Assembly (NCBI RefSeq): GCF_025215095.1
Contig: NZ_JALHAP010000082.1
Coordinates: 1 to 64,000 of the forward strand
Direction of reading: 5' to 3'
DNA length: 64,000 nt
Source: Dryocola boscaweniae
GTDB taxonomy: Bacteria > Pseudomonadota > Gammaproteobacteria > Enterobacterales > Enterobacteriaceae
The notes under the pieces were generated by a model. That model saw only the letters and a program-made list of their open reading frames with translations, was not told the origin of the DNA and ran no database searches. Numbering within the stretch: position 1 is the first letter of the stretch; each line of letters starts with the position of its first letter. Positions 52,397 through 62,517 of this stretch are shown one piece after another. A program made the translations under genes and the position numbers.

Positions 52397-53788
52397 ATGT
52401 CTCAGTCATCCGCTAATGGACAGAAATCGGGAGCGCTAATTACGGACTGGCGTCCGGAAGAGCCGGAGTTCTGGCAAACCAGAGGCCATCGTATCGCCAG
52501 CCGTAATCTGTGGATCTCTGTCCCAAGCCTGCTGCTGGCCTTCTGTGTCTGGATGTTATTCAGTGCTGTTGCAGTCAACCTTAATAAAGTCGGGTTTACC
52601 TTTACGACCGAGCAGTTGTTTATGCTGACGGCTCTGCCTTCTGTGTCCGGCGCGCTGCTGCGTGTGCCTTACTCTTTTATGGTGCCTATCGTTGGCGGCC
52701 GTCGCTGGACTGCGTTTAGCACCGGCATTCTGATTATTCCCTGCGTCTGGCTGGGCTTTGCGGTGCAGGATACCAGCACGCCGTTTAGCGTCTTTATCAT
52801 TATTTCCCTGCTGTGCGGTTTCGCCGGCGCGAACTTCGCCTCCAGCATGGCGAATATCAGCTTCTTCTTTCCAAAATCAAAACAGGGCGGTGCTTTAGGA
52901 ATTAACGGCGGCCTGGGAAATCTGGGCGTGAGCGTGATGCAGCTTGTTGCGCCGCTGGTCATTACGCTGTCGATGTTTGCCATATTTGGCGGTACCGGTG
53001 TGGCTCAGGCGGATGGCACCATGCTGTTCCTTGAAAACGCCGCGTGGGTCTGGGTGCCTTTCCTTGCGATTTTCACCCTTGCCGCCTGGTTTGGCATGCA
53101 TGATTTGTCCGCTTCAAAAGCTTCTTTGCGCGAGCAGTTGCCGGTGCTTAAGCGTGCTCACCTGTGGATTATGGGTCTGCTGTATCTGGCAACCTTTGGA
53201 TCGTTTATCGGTTTCTCTGCCGGTTTTGCGATGTTGTCAAAAACCCAGTTTCCTGACGTGAATATCCTGCACTTTGCTTTCTTTGGCCCGCTGTTTGGCG
53301 CGCTGGCTCGTTCCGCAGGCGGCGCCATTTCTGACCGCTGGGGCGGCACGAAAGTCTCGCTGATAAACTTTGTGTTTATGGCCGTGTTCAGCGCGTTGTT
53401 GTTTACCACGCTGCCGCATAACGGCGTGGGCGGGAACTTCATCGCCTTCTTTGGCGTGTTCCTGATGCTGTTCCTGACGGCAGGGCTCGGCAGTGGTTCC
53501 ACCTTCCAGATGATCTCCGTCATTTTCCGCAAGCTGACCATGGATCGCGTAAAAGCGGCGGGTGGCACCGAAGAGCAGGCGATGCGGGAAGCGGCAACAG
53601 ACACCGCAGCGGCGCTGGGCTTTATCTCGGCGATTGGCGCGGTGGGCGGGTTCTTTATTCCTAAAGCGTTCGGGACTTCACTGGCGTTGACCGGCTCTCC
53701 GGCAGGGGCGATGAAGGTCTTCCTGGTGTTTTACATTGTTTGCGTGGTGATTACCTGGGCCGTGTATGGCCGTAAATCAGCCAGATAA
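52397..53788 (+). CDS. narK: Nitrate/nitrite antiporter NarK
   Basis: A 463-residue major-facilitator transporter (same length as E. coli NarK) that exchanges nitrate for nitrite during nitrate respiration. It has 12 expected membrane helices. The two nitrate signatures are visible: GGLGNLGVSVMQLVAPLVI and, near 408, GAVGGFFIPKAFG. GAGGTG precedes ATG 52397. It is just upstream of narGHJI and has its own FNR/NarL-type promoter and terminator. Confidence 0.97.
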   Translation: MSQSSANGQKSGALITDWRPEEPEFWQTRGHRIASRNLWISVPSLLLAFCVWMLFSAVAVNLNKVGFTFTTEQLFMLTALPSVSGALLRVPYSFMVPIVGGRRWTAFSTGILIIPCVWLGFAVQDTSTPFSVFIIISLLCGFAGANFASSMANISFFFPKSKQGGALGINGGLGNLGVSVMQLVAPLVITLSMFAIFGGTGVAQADGTMLFLENAAWVWVPFLAIFTLAAWFGMHDLSASKASLREQLPVLKRAHLWIMGLLYLATFGSFIGFSAGFAMLSKTQFPDVNILHFAFFGPLFGALARSAGGAISDRWGGTKVSLINFVFMAVFSALLFTTLPHNGVGGNFIAFFGVFLMLFLTAGLGSGSTFQMISVIFRKLTMDRVKAAGGTEEQAMREAATDTAAALGFISAIGAVGGFFIPKAFGTSLALTGSPAGAMKVFLVFYIVCVVITWAVYGRKSAR

Positions 53789-53821
53789 AAGTTTAACCGA
53801 TTGACCTTTTGGTTATCCCTT

Positions 53822-53846
53822 GCGCGGCTTCGGTCGCGCTTTTTTT
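53822..53846 (+). terminator. Intrinsic terminator after narK
   Basis: GCGCGG and TCGCGC pair around a CTTCGG-type loop, followed by seven T's. Confidence 0.85.
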
Positions 53847-53926
53847 ACCCTTGCATTAGTTACAACATACTAATCCATCAATCAAGGGCAATGGCCCAGC
53901 GTGAAAATGAAAGGTTGTGGGGGACC

Positions 53927-53943
53927 TACCCCTTAATACCTCT
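53927..53943. promoter_or_regulatory. Distal NarL heptamers for narG
   Basis: TACCCCT (53927-53933) and TACCTCT (53937-53943) match the NarL heptamer. They are about 150-200 bp upstream of the narG transcription start expected from the FNR site, the distance at which phospho-NarL acts with IHF in E. coli. Confidence 0.65.
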
Positions 53944-54076
53944 GTCGTTGATTTTTGTACTCACAACAAATTGGAATCAATAATAAATACAACTAAAACA
54001 AGTAGTTGTCTTTTTATCGCGAATTATCCTTTGGTGGTATATGGGCCGCTTTGCCAGACAAGCAACATCTACGCAG

Positions 54077-54090
54077 TTGATCGTTATCAA
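54077..54090. promoter_or_regulatory. FNR site of narGHJI
   Basis: TTGAT-CGTT-ATCAA is a perfect FNR dyad about 95 bp before the narG ATG. With the distal NarL sites it predicts anaerobic, nitrate-induced expression. Confidence 0.88.
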
Positions 54091-54184
54091 TTATCTCTTT
54101 ATATGAGCACGTTAACTTGCAAGCCAAATCAGCAATGTCGATTTCACCAGAAGAGCCTCCAGGCTCCACATCAGGAGAACCCCG

Positions 54185-57100
54185 ATGAGCAAGTTTCTTG
54201 ACCGGTTTCGTTACTTCAAACAGAAGGGTGAAACCTTTGCCGATGGACATGGCCAACTGCTTGATACCAATCGCGATTGGGAAGAAGGCTACCGCCAGCG
54301 TTGGCAGCACGATAAAGTTGTGCGTTCCACCCACGGTGTAAACTGCACCGGTTCCTGTAGCTGGAAGATTTACGTTAAAAGCGGCCTGGTCACCTGGGAA
54401 ACCCAGCAAACCGATTACCCGCGCACCCGTCCCGATATGCCAAACCATGAGCCGCGCGGCTGCCCTCGAGGCGCCAGCTACTCCTGGTATCTCTACAGCG
54501 CTAACCGCCTGAAATATCCGCTGATGCGTAAGCGTCTTATCAAGCTGTGGCGCGAAGCGAAAACTCAGCATGCCGATCCGGTCAACGCCTGGGCTTCTAT
54601 CATCAACGACCCGGAAAAAGCGAAAAGTTATAAACAAGCCCGTGGTCGCGGTGGTTTTGTCCGTTCGAGCTGGCAGGAAGTGAACGAGCTGATCGCTGCG
54701 GCAAACGTCTTTACCGCAAAAACTTTCGGGCCTGACCGTATCGCCGGCTTCTCACCGATTCCTGCAATGTCGATGGTCTCTTACGCTTCCGGCGCGCGCT
54801 ACCTTTCCCTGATTGGCGGCACCTGCCTGAGCTTCTATGACTGGTATTGCGATTTGCCTCCTGCGTCGCCAATGACCTGGGGCGAGCAAACCGACGTGCC
54901 GGAATCCGCGGACTGGTACAACTCCAGCTACATCATCGCGTGGGGTTCTAACGTTCCTCAGACTCGTACGCCGGATGCCCACTTTTTCACAGAAGTTCGT
55001 TACAAAGGCACCAAGACCGTTGCGGTGACGCCGGATTACGCTGAAATCGCTAAGCTGTGCGACCAGTGGCTGGCGCCGAAGCAGGGTACCGATGCCGCAA
55101 TGGCGCTGGCGATGGGCCATGTGATGCTGCGCGAGTTCCATCTGGATAACCCAAGCCAGTATTTCACCGACTACGTTCGACGTTATACCGATATGCCGAT
55201 GCTGGTCATGCTCGAAGATCGCGACGGATTTTATGCCGCTGGCCGTATGCTGCGCGCATCTGATTTGGTGGATGGCCTGGGCCAGGAAAATAATCCGCAG
55301 TGGAAAACCGTTGCTGTAGATAATCAGAGCGGCGATCTGCTGGCGCCTACGGGCTCCATCGGCTACCGCTGGGGCGAGAAGGGCAAATGGAATCTGGAGC
55401 AGCGCGACGGCACCAGCGGCGAAGAAACCGAACTGCGCCTGAGCCTGCTGGGCAGCCATGATGAAGTAGCGGAAGTCGGCTTCCCTTACTTTGGCGGTGA
55501 AAGCAGCGAACACTTCAGCAACGTTAAGCTTGATAACGTGCTGATGCATAAACTGCCGGTGAAACGTATTCAACTGGCCGATGGTTCCAGCGCATTAGTG
55601 ACCACCGTTTACGATCTGACCCTTGCCAACTACGGTCTGGATCGCGGTCTGAACGATGAAAACTGTGCGACAAGCTATGACGATGTGAAAGCCTATACCC
55701 CGGCCTGGGCCGAGCAGATAACCGGCGTTTCCCGTCAGAACATTATCCGTATCGCACGTGAGTTTGCCGATAACGCCGACAAGACGCACGGTCGCTCGAT
55801 GATCATCGTCGGCGCAGGGATGAACCACTGGTTCCATATGGATATGAACTACCGCGGGCTGATCAATATGCTGATCTTCTGCGGCTGCGTTGGCCAGAGC
55901 GGCGGCGGTTGGGCGCACTATGTGGGCCAGGAAAAACTGCGTCCGCAAACCGGCTGGACTCCGCTGGCGTTTGCCCTTGACTGGCAGCGTCCGCCACGCC
56001 ATATGAACAGCACCTCCTTCTTCTACAACCACTCCAGCCAGTGGCGCTACGAGTCGTTGACGGCGGAAGAACTGCTTTCTCCACTTGCGGATAAATCCCG
56101 CTACAGCGGCCATTTGATTGACTTCAACGTGCGTGCTGAACGTATGGGCTGGCTGCCGTCAGCTCCACAGTTGAACACTAACCCGCTAACCATTGCGGCT
56201 CAGGCAAAAGCGGCTGGCATGAGCCCGGCTGATTACACCGTTCAGCAGTTAAAAAGCGGCGACATTCGTTTTGCGGCTGAACAGCCGGATGCGGGCAATA
56301 ACCATCCGCGCAACCTGTTTGTCTGGCGTTCAAACCTGCTGGGCTCTTCCGGTAAGGGGCATGAATACATGCTTAAGTATTTGCTCGGCACCGAAAACGG
56401 TATTCAGGGCAAAGATCTTGGCAAAGAAGGCGGCGTAATGCCGCAAGAGGTTGAGTGGGTGGACAACGGCCTCGACGGCAAGCTGGATTTGGTGGTGACG
56501 CTCGACTTCCGTCTGTCTAGCACCTGCCTGTACTCCGACATCGTCCTGCCTACCGCCACCTGGTATGAAAAAGACGATATGAATACTTCGGATATGCATC
56601 CGTTTATTCACCCGCTTTCTGCCGCCGTCGACCCCGCCTGGGAATCGAAGAGCGACTGGGAGATTTATAAAGCCATCGCGAAGAAATTTTCTGAAGTGTG
56701 CGTAGGCCATCTGGGGAAAGAAACCGACGTGGTAACGCTGCCAATCCAGCATGATTCCGCAGCGGAACTGGCCCAGCCATTCGGCGTAATGGACTGGAAA
56801 AAAGGCGAGTGCGATCTCATTCCGGGTAAAACCGCTCCACATCTGGTCACGGTTGAACGTGATTATCCGGCGACGTATGAGCGCTTTACTTCCGTTGGCC
56901 CGCTGATGGAAACCATCGGTAACGGCGGTAAAGGCATTGCCTGGAATACGCAGACCGAAATGGATCTGCTGCGTAAGCTGAATTACACCAAGGCAGAAGG
57001 CCCGGCGAAAGGCCAGCCTATGATTAACTCGGCAATTGACGCCGCCGAAGTGATCCTGACACTTGCGCCGGAAACTAACGGCCATGTTGCGGTGAAAGCC

Positions 57101-57931
57101 TGGGCTGCGCTCAGCGAGTTTACCGGCCGCGACCATACGCATCTGGCGACGAATAAAGAAGAGGAAAAAATCCGCTTCCGCGATATTCAGGCGCAGCCGC
57201 GTAAAATCATCTCAAGCCCGACCTGGTCCGGTCTTGAAGATGAGCACGTGTCTTACAACGCTGGCTATACCAACGTCCACGAGCTGATTCCATGGCGCAC
57301 GCTGTCCGGCCGTCAGCAGCTCTATCAGGATCATCAGTGGATGCGTGATTTCGGCGAAAGCCTGCTGGTTTACCGTCCGCCGATTGATACCCGCTCCGTG
57401 AAAGGCGTGATGGGCAAAAAATCCAACGGTAACCCGGAAAAAGCGTTGAACTTCCTGACGCCGCACCAGAAATGGGGCATTCACTCAACCTACAGCGATA
57501 ACCTGCTGATGCTGACGCTCTCGCGCGGCGGCCCGATTGTGTGGATGAGTGAAACCGATGCCAAAGATTTGGGTATCGAAGACAACGACTGGATTGAAGT
57601 GTTCAACAAAAACGGTGCGCTTACCGCGCGTGCGGTCGTCAGCCAGCGTGTGCCGGAAGGCATGACGATGATGTACCACGCTCAGGAACGTATCGTGAAC
57701 CTGCCGGGTTCTGAAATCACCGGTCAACGTGGCGGTATTCATAACTCCGTAACCCGTATTAGCCCGAAACCGACGCACATGATTGGCGGCTACGCGCAAC
57801 TGGCCTATGGCTTTAACTACTACGGTACGGTGGGTTCAAACCGCGATGAGTTCGTGGTGGTTCGTAAGATGAAAGACATTAACTGGTTAGACGGTGAAGG
57901 CAACGACCAGAAACAGGAGAGCGTAAAATGA
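54185..57931 (+). CDS. narG: Respiratory nitrate reductase, alpha subunit
   Basis: The molybdenum catalytic subunit of the membrane-bound nitrate reductase; 1248 residues. The N-terminal FS0 cluster uses a His and three Cys (HGVNCTGSCSW near 50, and CPRGASYSWYLYS near 93). The Mo ligand Asp is in the segment around GGTCLSFYDWYCDLPPASP (about 213-231), with the second-site SSYIIAWGSNVPQTRTPDAHF. Cytoplasmic, no Tat signal. GAGAAC precedes the ATG. Its stop overlaps the narH start. Confidence 0.98.
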   Translation: MSKFLDRFRYFKQKGETFADGHGQLLDTNRDWEEGYRQRWQHDKVVRSTHGVNCTGSCSWKIYVKSGLVTWETQQTDYPRTRPDMPNHEPRGCPRGASYSWYLYSANRLKYPLMRKRLIKLWREAKTQHADPVNAWASIINDPEKAKSYKQARGRGGFVRSSWQEVNELIAAANVFTAKTFGPDRIAGFSPIPAMSMVSYASGARYLSLIGGTCLSFYDWYCDLPPASPMTWGEQTDVPESADWYNSSYIIAWGSNVPQTRTPDAHFFTEVRYKGTKTVAVTPDYAEIAKLCDQWLAPKQGTDAAMALAMGHVMLREFHLDNPSQYFTDYVRRYTDMPMLVMLEDRDGFYAAGRMLRASDLVDGLGQENNPQWKTVAVDNQSGDLLAPTGSIGYRWGEKGKWNLEQRDGTSGEETELRLSLLGSHDEVAEVGFPYFGGESSEHFSNVKLDNVLMHKLPVKRIQLADGSSALVTTVYDLTLANYGLDRGLNDENCATSYDDVKAYTPAWAEQITGVSRQNIIRIAREFADNADKTHGRSMIIVGAGMNHWFHMDMNYRGLINMLIFCGCVGQSGGGWAHYVGQEKLRPQTGWTPLAFALDWQRPPRHMNSTSFFYNHSSQWRYESLTAEELLSPLADKSRYSGHLIDFNVRAERMGWLPSAPQLNTNPLTIAAQAKAAGMSPADYTVQQLKSGDIRFAAEQPDAGNNHPRNLFVWRSNLLGSSGKGHEYMLKYLLGTENGIQGKDLGKEGGVMPQEVEWVDNGLDGKLDLVVTLDFRLSSTCLYSDIVLPTATWYEKDDMNTSDMHPFIHPLSAAVDPAWESKSDWEIYKAIAKKFSEVCVGHLGKETDVVTLPIQHDSAAELAQPFGVMDWKKGECDLIPGKTAPHLVTVERDYPATYERFTSVGPLMETIGNGGKGIAWNTQTEMDLLRKLNYTKAEGPAKGQPMINSAIDAAEVILTLAPETNGHVAVKAWAALSEFTGRDHTHLATNKEEEKIRFRDIQAQPRKIISSPTWSGLEDEHVSYNAGYTNVHELIPWRTLSGRQQLYQDHQWMRDFGESLLVYRPPIDTRSVKGVMGKKSNGNPEKALNFLTPHQKWGIHSTYSDNLLMLTLSRGGPIVWMSETDAKDLGIEDNDWIEVFNKNGALTARAVVSQRVPEGMTMMYHAQERIVNLPGSEITGQRGGIHNSVTRISPKPTHMIGGYAQLAYGFNYYGTVGSNRDEFVVVRKMKDINWLDGEGNDQKQESVK

Positions 57932-59463
57932 AAATTCGTTCACAAGTCGGCATGGTGCTGAATCTTGATAAATGCATCGGCTGTCACACCTGTTCTGTGA
58001 CCTGCAAAAACGTCTGGACCAGCCGCGAAGGGATGGAGTACGCGTGGTTTAACAACGTGGAAACCAAACCGGGTATCGGGTATCCGAACGACTGGGAAAA
58101 CCAGGAGAAATGGAAGGGCGGTTGGATCCGTAAAATCAACGGCAAACTGCAGCCGCGCATGGGCAACCGCGCCATGCTGCTGGGTAAAATCTTCGCTAAC
58201 CCGCATCTGCCGGGCATCGATGATTATTACGAGCCGTTTGATTATGACTACCAGCATCTGCATAACGCGCCGGAAGGGAAACATCAGCCGATAGCGCGTC
58301 CGCGCTCGCTGATAACCGGCCAGCGTATGAACAAAATCGAAGCGGGTCCGAACTGGGAAGAGATCCTCGGCGGCGAATTTGAAAAACGCGCCAAAGATCA
58401 GAACTTCGAGAACATGCAGAAGGCGATGTACGGCCAGTTTGAAAACACCTTCATGATGTATCTGCCGCGCCTGTGCGAACACTGCCTTAACCCGGCGTGC
58501 GTGGCGACCTGCCCGAGCGGCGCAATCTACAAACGTGAAGAAGACGGCATTGTGCTTATCGATCAGGACAAATGCCGCGGCTGGCGCATGTGCGTTACCG
58601 GCTGCCCTTACAAAAAGATCTACTTCAACTGGAAGACCGGCAAGTCTGAGAAATGCATTTTCTGCTACCCGCGTATTGAAGCCGGTATGCCGACGGTCTG
58701 TTCCGAAACCTGCGTGGGCCGTATTCGTTACCTTGGCGTGGTGCTCTACGATGCGGATGCGATTGAAGAAGCAGCAAGCACCGAGCATGAGAAAGATCTG
58801 TACGAACGTCAACTGGGCGTGTTCCTGAACCCGAACGACCCGGCTGTTATTGAACAGGCGCTGAAAGACGGCGTTCCACAGAGCGTTATTGATGCCGCTC
58901 AGCAATCGCCGGTTTACAAAATGGCGATTGACTGGAGGCTCGCGCTGCCGCTGCATCCTGAATACCGCACGCTGCCAATGGTCTGGTATGTACCGCCGCT
59001 GTCGCCAATTCAGTCCGCGGCTGACGCGGGCCAGTTGCCGCACACCGGTATTTTGCCTGACGTGGAGAGCCTGCGTATTCCGGTTGAATATCTGGCAAAC
59101 CTGCTGACCGCGGGTGATACCGCGCCGGTTATCAGCGCGCTGAAACGCATTATGGCAATGCGTCATTATAAACGTGCCGAAACGGTAGACGGCGTTCACG
59201 ATATCAGCGCCCTGGAGGAAGTCGGTTTGACCGAAGCGCAGGCGCAGGAAATGTATCGCTATCTGGCTATCGCTAACTACGAGGATCGTTTTGTGATCCC
59301 AACCAGCCATCGCGAACTGGCGGCGGATGCTTTCCCTGAGCGTAACGGCTGTGGTTTCAGCTTCGGCGATGGCTGTCACGGCAGCGACAGCAAGTTCAAT
59401 CTGTTCAATAGCAAACGCATCGACGCTATTGATGTATCCAATAAAACGGAGCCACACGCATGA
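57928..59463 (+). CDS. narH: Respiratory nitrate reductase, beta subunit
   Basis: The iron-sulfur electron conduit; 511 residues. Four cluster motifs are visible: CIGCHTCSVTCKNVW (16-30), CEHCLNPACVATCPSG (about 184), CRGWRMCVTGCPYKK (about 217, with Trp in place of one Cys, giving the 3Fe-4S cluster) and CIFCYPRIEAGMPTVCSETC (about 244). Overlaps narG and narJ by ATGA. Confidence 0.98.
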   Translation: MKIRSQVGMVLNLDKCIGCHTCSVTCKNVWTSREGMEYAWFNNVETKPGIGYPNDWENQEKWKGGWIRKINGKLQPRMGNRAMLLGKIFANPHLPGIDDYYEPFDYDYQHLHNAPEGKHQPIARPRSLITGQRMNKIEAGPNWEEILGGEFEKRAKDQNFENMQKAMYGQFENTFMMYLPRLCEHCLNPACVATCPSGAIYKREEDGIVLIDQDKCRGWRMCVTGCPYKKIYFNWKTGKSEKCIFCYPRIEAGMPTVCSETCVGRIRYLGVVLYDADAIEEAASTEHEKDLYERQLGVFLNPNDPAVIEQALKDGVPQSVIDAAQQSPVYKMAIDWRLALPLHPEYRTLPMVWYVPPLSPIQSAADAGQLPHTGILPDVESLRIPVEYLANLLTAGDTAPVISALKRIMAMRHYKRAETVDGVHDISALEEVGLTEAQAQEMYRYLAIANYEDRFVIPTSHRELAADAFPERNGCGFSFGDGCHGSDSKFNLFNSKRIDAIDVSNKTEPHA

Positions 59464-60161
59464 TTGAACTTCTGGTTATTTCTCGTCTGCTTGAGTACCC
59501 GGATGCTGCCCTGTGGCAGCATCAACAGGAGTTGCACGATGCGCTGGCAGAAGGCGAGGCGTTGAATCTGCAACAAGCTGCGCAGCTTAAAGATTTTATC
59601 GCGGCGCTGTGTGGCCGTGATTTGCTGGACGCGCAGGCGAGCTACAGCGAATTGTTCGACAGGGGGCGTGCGACATCTCTGTTGTTGTTTGAACACGTTC
59701 ACGGCGAGTCGCGCGATCGCGGTCAGGCGATGGTCAATCTGATGGGGCAATACGAGCAGGCTGGTATGGAAATCGACAGTCGCGAGCTGCCGGATCATCT
59801 GCCGCTTTATCTTGAATATCTGTCGCAGCGTCCGGCTGCGGAAGCGCGTGGCGGTTTGCAGGACGTCGCGCCGATTCTGGCCTTGTTAAGCGCACGTCTG
59901 AAACAGCGTGAAAGTGATTACGCCGTGCTGTTTGACGTGTTGCTTGGCCTGTCGGAAAGCAACGTGGCGGTTGATAGCGTAAGCAAGCAAATCGCTGACG
60001 AAGCACGTGACGATACGCCACAGGCGCTGGATGCGGTGTGGGAAGAAGAGCAGGTGAAGTTTATTGCCGACCAGGGCTGCGGTGAGTCCGAAATCACCAG
60101 TCACCAGCGTCGTTTTGCCGGGGCTGTGGCTCCGCAGTATCTGAATATTGGAGGAGAGTGA
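59460..60161 (+). CDS. narJ: Nitrate reductase assembly chaperone NarJ
   Basis: The dedicated chaperone that holds the alpha-beta complex during cofactor insertion; not part of the final enzyme. 233 residues, all-helical TorD/NarJ family: LISRLLEYPDAALW at the start, then FEHVHGESRDRGQAMVNLM and LPDHLPLYLEYL. Overlaps narH by 4 bp and ends 2 bp before narI. Confidence 0.96.
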   Translation: MIELLVISRLLEYPDAALWQHQQELHDALAEGEALNLQQAAQLKDFIAALCGRDLLDAQASYSELFDRGRATSLLLFEHVHGESRDRGQAMVNLMGQYEQAGMEIDSRELPDHLPLYLEYLSQRPAAEARGGLQDVAPILALLSARLKQRESDYAVLFDVLLGLSESNVAVDSVSKQIADEARDDTPQALDAVWEEEQVKFIADQGCGESEITSHQRRFAGAVAPQYLNIGGE

Positions 60162-60163
60162 TA

Positions 60164-60841
60164 ATGCATTTTCTGAATGTGTTCTTCTATGACATCTATC
60201 CGTACCTTTGCGGTACGGTTTTCCTGCTCGGTAGCTGGCTGCGCTATGACTACGGCCAGTACACCTGGAAAGCAGGCTCCAGCCAGATGCTCGACAGAAA
60301 AGGCATGAACCTGGCGTCAAACCTGTTCCACATTGGGATTCTGGGCATTTTTGCCGGTCACTTACTCGGTATGCTGACCCCACACTGGATGTACGAGTCT
60401 TTTTTACCTGTCGATGTGAAGCAAAAAATGGCGATGATTGCCGGCGGCGCGTGCGGAGTAATGACTCTGGTAGGCGGTTTGCTGTTGCTTAAACGTCGTC
60501 TGTTCAATCCGCGTATCCGTGCGACCTCTACCGTGGCCGACATTCTGATCTTAAGCCTGCTGATGATTCAGTGCGCGCTGGGTCTGCTGACTATCCCATT
60601 CTCGGCACAGCATATGGACGGCAGCGAGATGATGAAACTGGTGGGCTGGGCGCAGACGGTGGTCACCTTCCAGGGCGGTGCATCTGAGCATCTGGACGGC
60701 GTGGCGTTTATCTTCCGCGTGCATTTAGTGTTGGGCATGACGCTGTTCTTACTCTTCCCGTTCACCCGTCTGGTGCACGTGTGGAGCGCGCCGGTTGAAT
60801 ATCTGACGCGTAAGTACCAGGTAGTTCGCGCCCGTCGCTGA
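60164..60841 (+). CDS. narI: Respiratory nitrate reductase, gamma subunit
   Basis: The membrane cytochrome b that oxidises quinol; 225 residues, as in E. coli. ATG 60164 with GGAGG upstream gives MHFLNVFFYDIYP; an upstream GTG in frame is not needed. Five membrane helices are expected. The haem-ligand histidines are in HIGILGIFAGHLLGM (about 53 and 63) and FRVHLVLGMTLFLLFPFTRLVHVW (about 184 and 202). Confidence 0.97.
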   Translation: MHFLNVFFYDIYPYLCGTVFLLGSWLRYDYGQYTWKAGSSQMLDRKGMNLASNLFHIGILGIFAGHLLGMLTPHWMYESFLPVDVKQKMAMIAGGACGVMTLVGGLLLLKRRLFNPRIRATSTVADILILSLLMIQCALGLLTIPFSAQHMDGSEMMKLVGWAQTVVTFQGGASEHLDGVAFIFRVHLVLGMTLFLLFPFTRLVHVWSAPVEYLTRKYQVVRARR

Positions 60842-60861
60842 GCGTTGCGTAAAGAGTGACA

Positions 60862-60890
60862 AATACCTGGCTTCGGCCGGGTATTTTTTT
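60862..60890 (+). terminator. Intrinsic terminator after narI
   Basis: AATACCTGG and CCGGGTATT pair around CTTCGG, followed by T's. It ends narGHJI. Confidence 0.88.
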
Positions 60891-60907
60891 GCCCGTTGTT
60901 TGGTTCA

Positions 60908-60933
60908 GGCGGGTGGATCTTCGTTTACCCGCC
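60908..60933. repeat. REP-like palindrome downstream of narGHJI
   Basis: GGCGGGT and ACCCGCC arms around a loop, followed by CTACA. The arms are the same as at 2498-2523. The remaining sequence up to the tRNA at 61101 shows no gene. Confidence 0.5.
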
Positions 60934-61100
60934 CTACAAAATTCGGAAGTGAGCAGGGGGCCAAAACCAGAAATAGAGTAGGTTGGATGCGAATGCGTCA
61001 TTCACCGTGCATTTCGCACGCGTAATAAGGTTGCGAATATTTCACTAATGGGAATATGGGATATGTGCGATTTGGAATAAGTCTGAAGACTTTCAGAAGA

Positions 61101-61185
<85 letters not shown>

Positions 61186-61278
61186 TGGGGTATTTTATTT
61201 TCAGATAAACCAGACTGGAGCTGGTTATCAGAACGGAGTGGGAAGGATGACCGTTGCTGATGCAACGTTGTCTCACTA

Positions 61279-61309
61279 CGTTCGACTCGAACCTTAATCG
61301 AAGCTTCTC
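61279..61309 (-). repeat. tRNA T-arm-like fragment in the tRNA-Tyr spacer
   Basis: The spacer between the two tRNA genes carries CTCGAACCTTAATCGAAG, which shares TCGAACCTT and a following TCGAAG with the T-arm region of the tRNA genes. E. coli tyrT spacers also contain short repeats of the tRNA 3' end, so this may be the same kind of element. The match is short. Confidence 0.35.
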
Positions 61310-61372
61310 GTTCTTCCCCATGAAAAATCTGGAAGAGAGTTGCTCGTTTGATGATTAATACGAGTTTGTAAA

Positions 61373-61457
<85 letters not shown>

Positions 61458-61507
61458 ACGGGGTATAACATTTACTGGCCTGCTTCCTTAGGCTGGAAGC
61501 GGGGCGC

Positions 61508-61535
61508 ATCATATCAAATGAAGCGCCGCTGTAAA
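61508..61535 (-). promoter_or_regulatory. Stringent-type promoter of the tRNA-Tyr operon
   Basis: On the minus strand, TTTACA (61535-61530), a 16-bp spacer and TATGAT (61513-61508), followed by a GC-rich discriminator GCGCCCCGC. This reads like the E. coli tyrT promoter, known for stringent control and FIS activation. Confidence 0.9.
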
Positions 61536-61614
61536 GCTTTCACTGTAAGAAAATGAATCGTCTGCCGTTTTTTTACGCGTAACGTTGTAAAGCTAAACAA
61601 TTCATCTGCGGGCG

Positions 61615-62457
61615 TTACAGAATAATGGTGCGATTGCCGTACACGAAAACACGCTGGGCCAGAACCTGATACAGGGCGCGGCTTAACACATTTTTTTCCA
61701 CGTCGCGGCCAGCTCTCATCATGTCTTCTGCGGTATAAGTGTGATCCACATGAATCACGTCCTGCATGATGATTGGGCCTTCGTCCAGATTATCATTCAC
61801 ATAGTGCGCCGTGGCGCCGATAATCTTCACGCCGCGCTCATACGCCTGATGATAAGGGCGTGCGCCGATAAATGCCGGCAGGAACGAGTGGTGAATATTG
61901 ATTATCTGGTTAGGGAAACGTGATACGAACGAAGGCGTAAGCACGCGCATATATTTGGCCAGCACAACATAATCCGGCTCATAAGCAGCGATAGCATCTG
62001 CCATCTGCGTGTCGTGTTCTTCGCGGGTCATGCCTTCGTGGCTGACAAGCTCGAAAGGAATATCGAAGCGTTCAACCAGCGTGCGTAGCGTATCGTGATT
62101 GCCGATAACGGCGGCGATTTCAACGTCAAGGCCGCCGTAGTTGGCTTTCATCAGCAGATCGCCCAGGCAATGCGCTTCTTTGGTGACCAGAATGACGACG
62201 CGGCGACGGCCGGCCGGCGTCAGTTCGCGTACGGAACCTTCAGGCAACGCTCCGTCCAAATCGGCAAGCAGAGTGGCGTCGTTGAAGATCCCTTCAAGTT
62301 CGGTACGCATGAAAAAGCGGCCGGTGCGGTGATCGACGAATTCGTTGTTTTGCACGATGTTTAATTCGTGCTTGTAACAGATGTTGGTGATCCTGGCGAT
62401 CAGGCCTTTCTGGTCAGGGCAGATAGTGCGGAGAACTTTTCGTTGCAGTGCTTGCAT
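61615..62457 (-). CDS. purU: Formyltetrahydrofolate deformylase
   Basis: Hydrolyses 10-formyl-THF to formate and THF, feeding formate to PurT in purine synthesis and balancing one-carbon units. 280 residues, as in E. coli. An N-terminal ACT domain (about 7-85, CPDQKGLIARITNICYKHELNI) is followed by a formyltransferase-type catalytic domain with IINIHHSFLPAF (about 180-191), GARPYHQAYERGVKIIGATAHYV and the catalytic Asp in NDNLDEGPII. Confidence 0.97.
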   Translation of the reverse strand: MQALQRKVLRTICPDQKGLIARITNICYKHELNIVQNNEFVDHRTGRFFMRTELEGIFNDATLLADLDGALPEGSVRELTPAGRRRVVILVTKEAHCLGDLLMKANYGGLDVEIAAVIGNHDTLRTLVERFDIPFELVSHEGMTREEHDTQMADAIAAYEPDYVVLAKYMRVLTPSFVSRFPNQIINIHHSFLPAFIGARPYHQAYERGVKIIGATAHYVNDNLDEGPIIMQDVIHVDHTYTAEDMMRAGRDVEKNVLSRALYQVLAQRVFVYGNRTIIL

Positions 62458-62517
62458 CGCTTGGTAAATCCTGTGAACTGTGTTTGCTAAACAAGAGTGT
62501 GGTTACGGTTCTGAAGC

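Noticed and set aside
57940..59457. 505-codon open frame antisense to narH
   Set aside because: Its length comes from codon bias of narH on the opposite strand; narH has clear iron-sulfur motifs and operon context, the antisense frame has no recognisable product or ribosome site.
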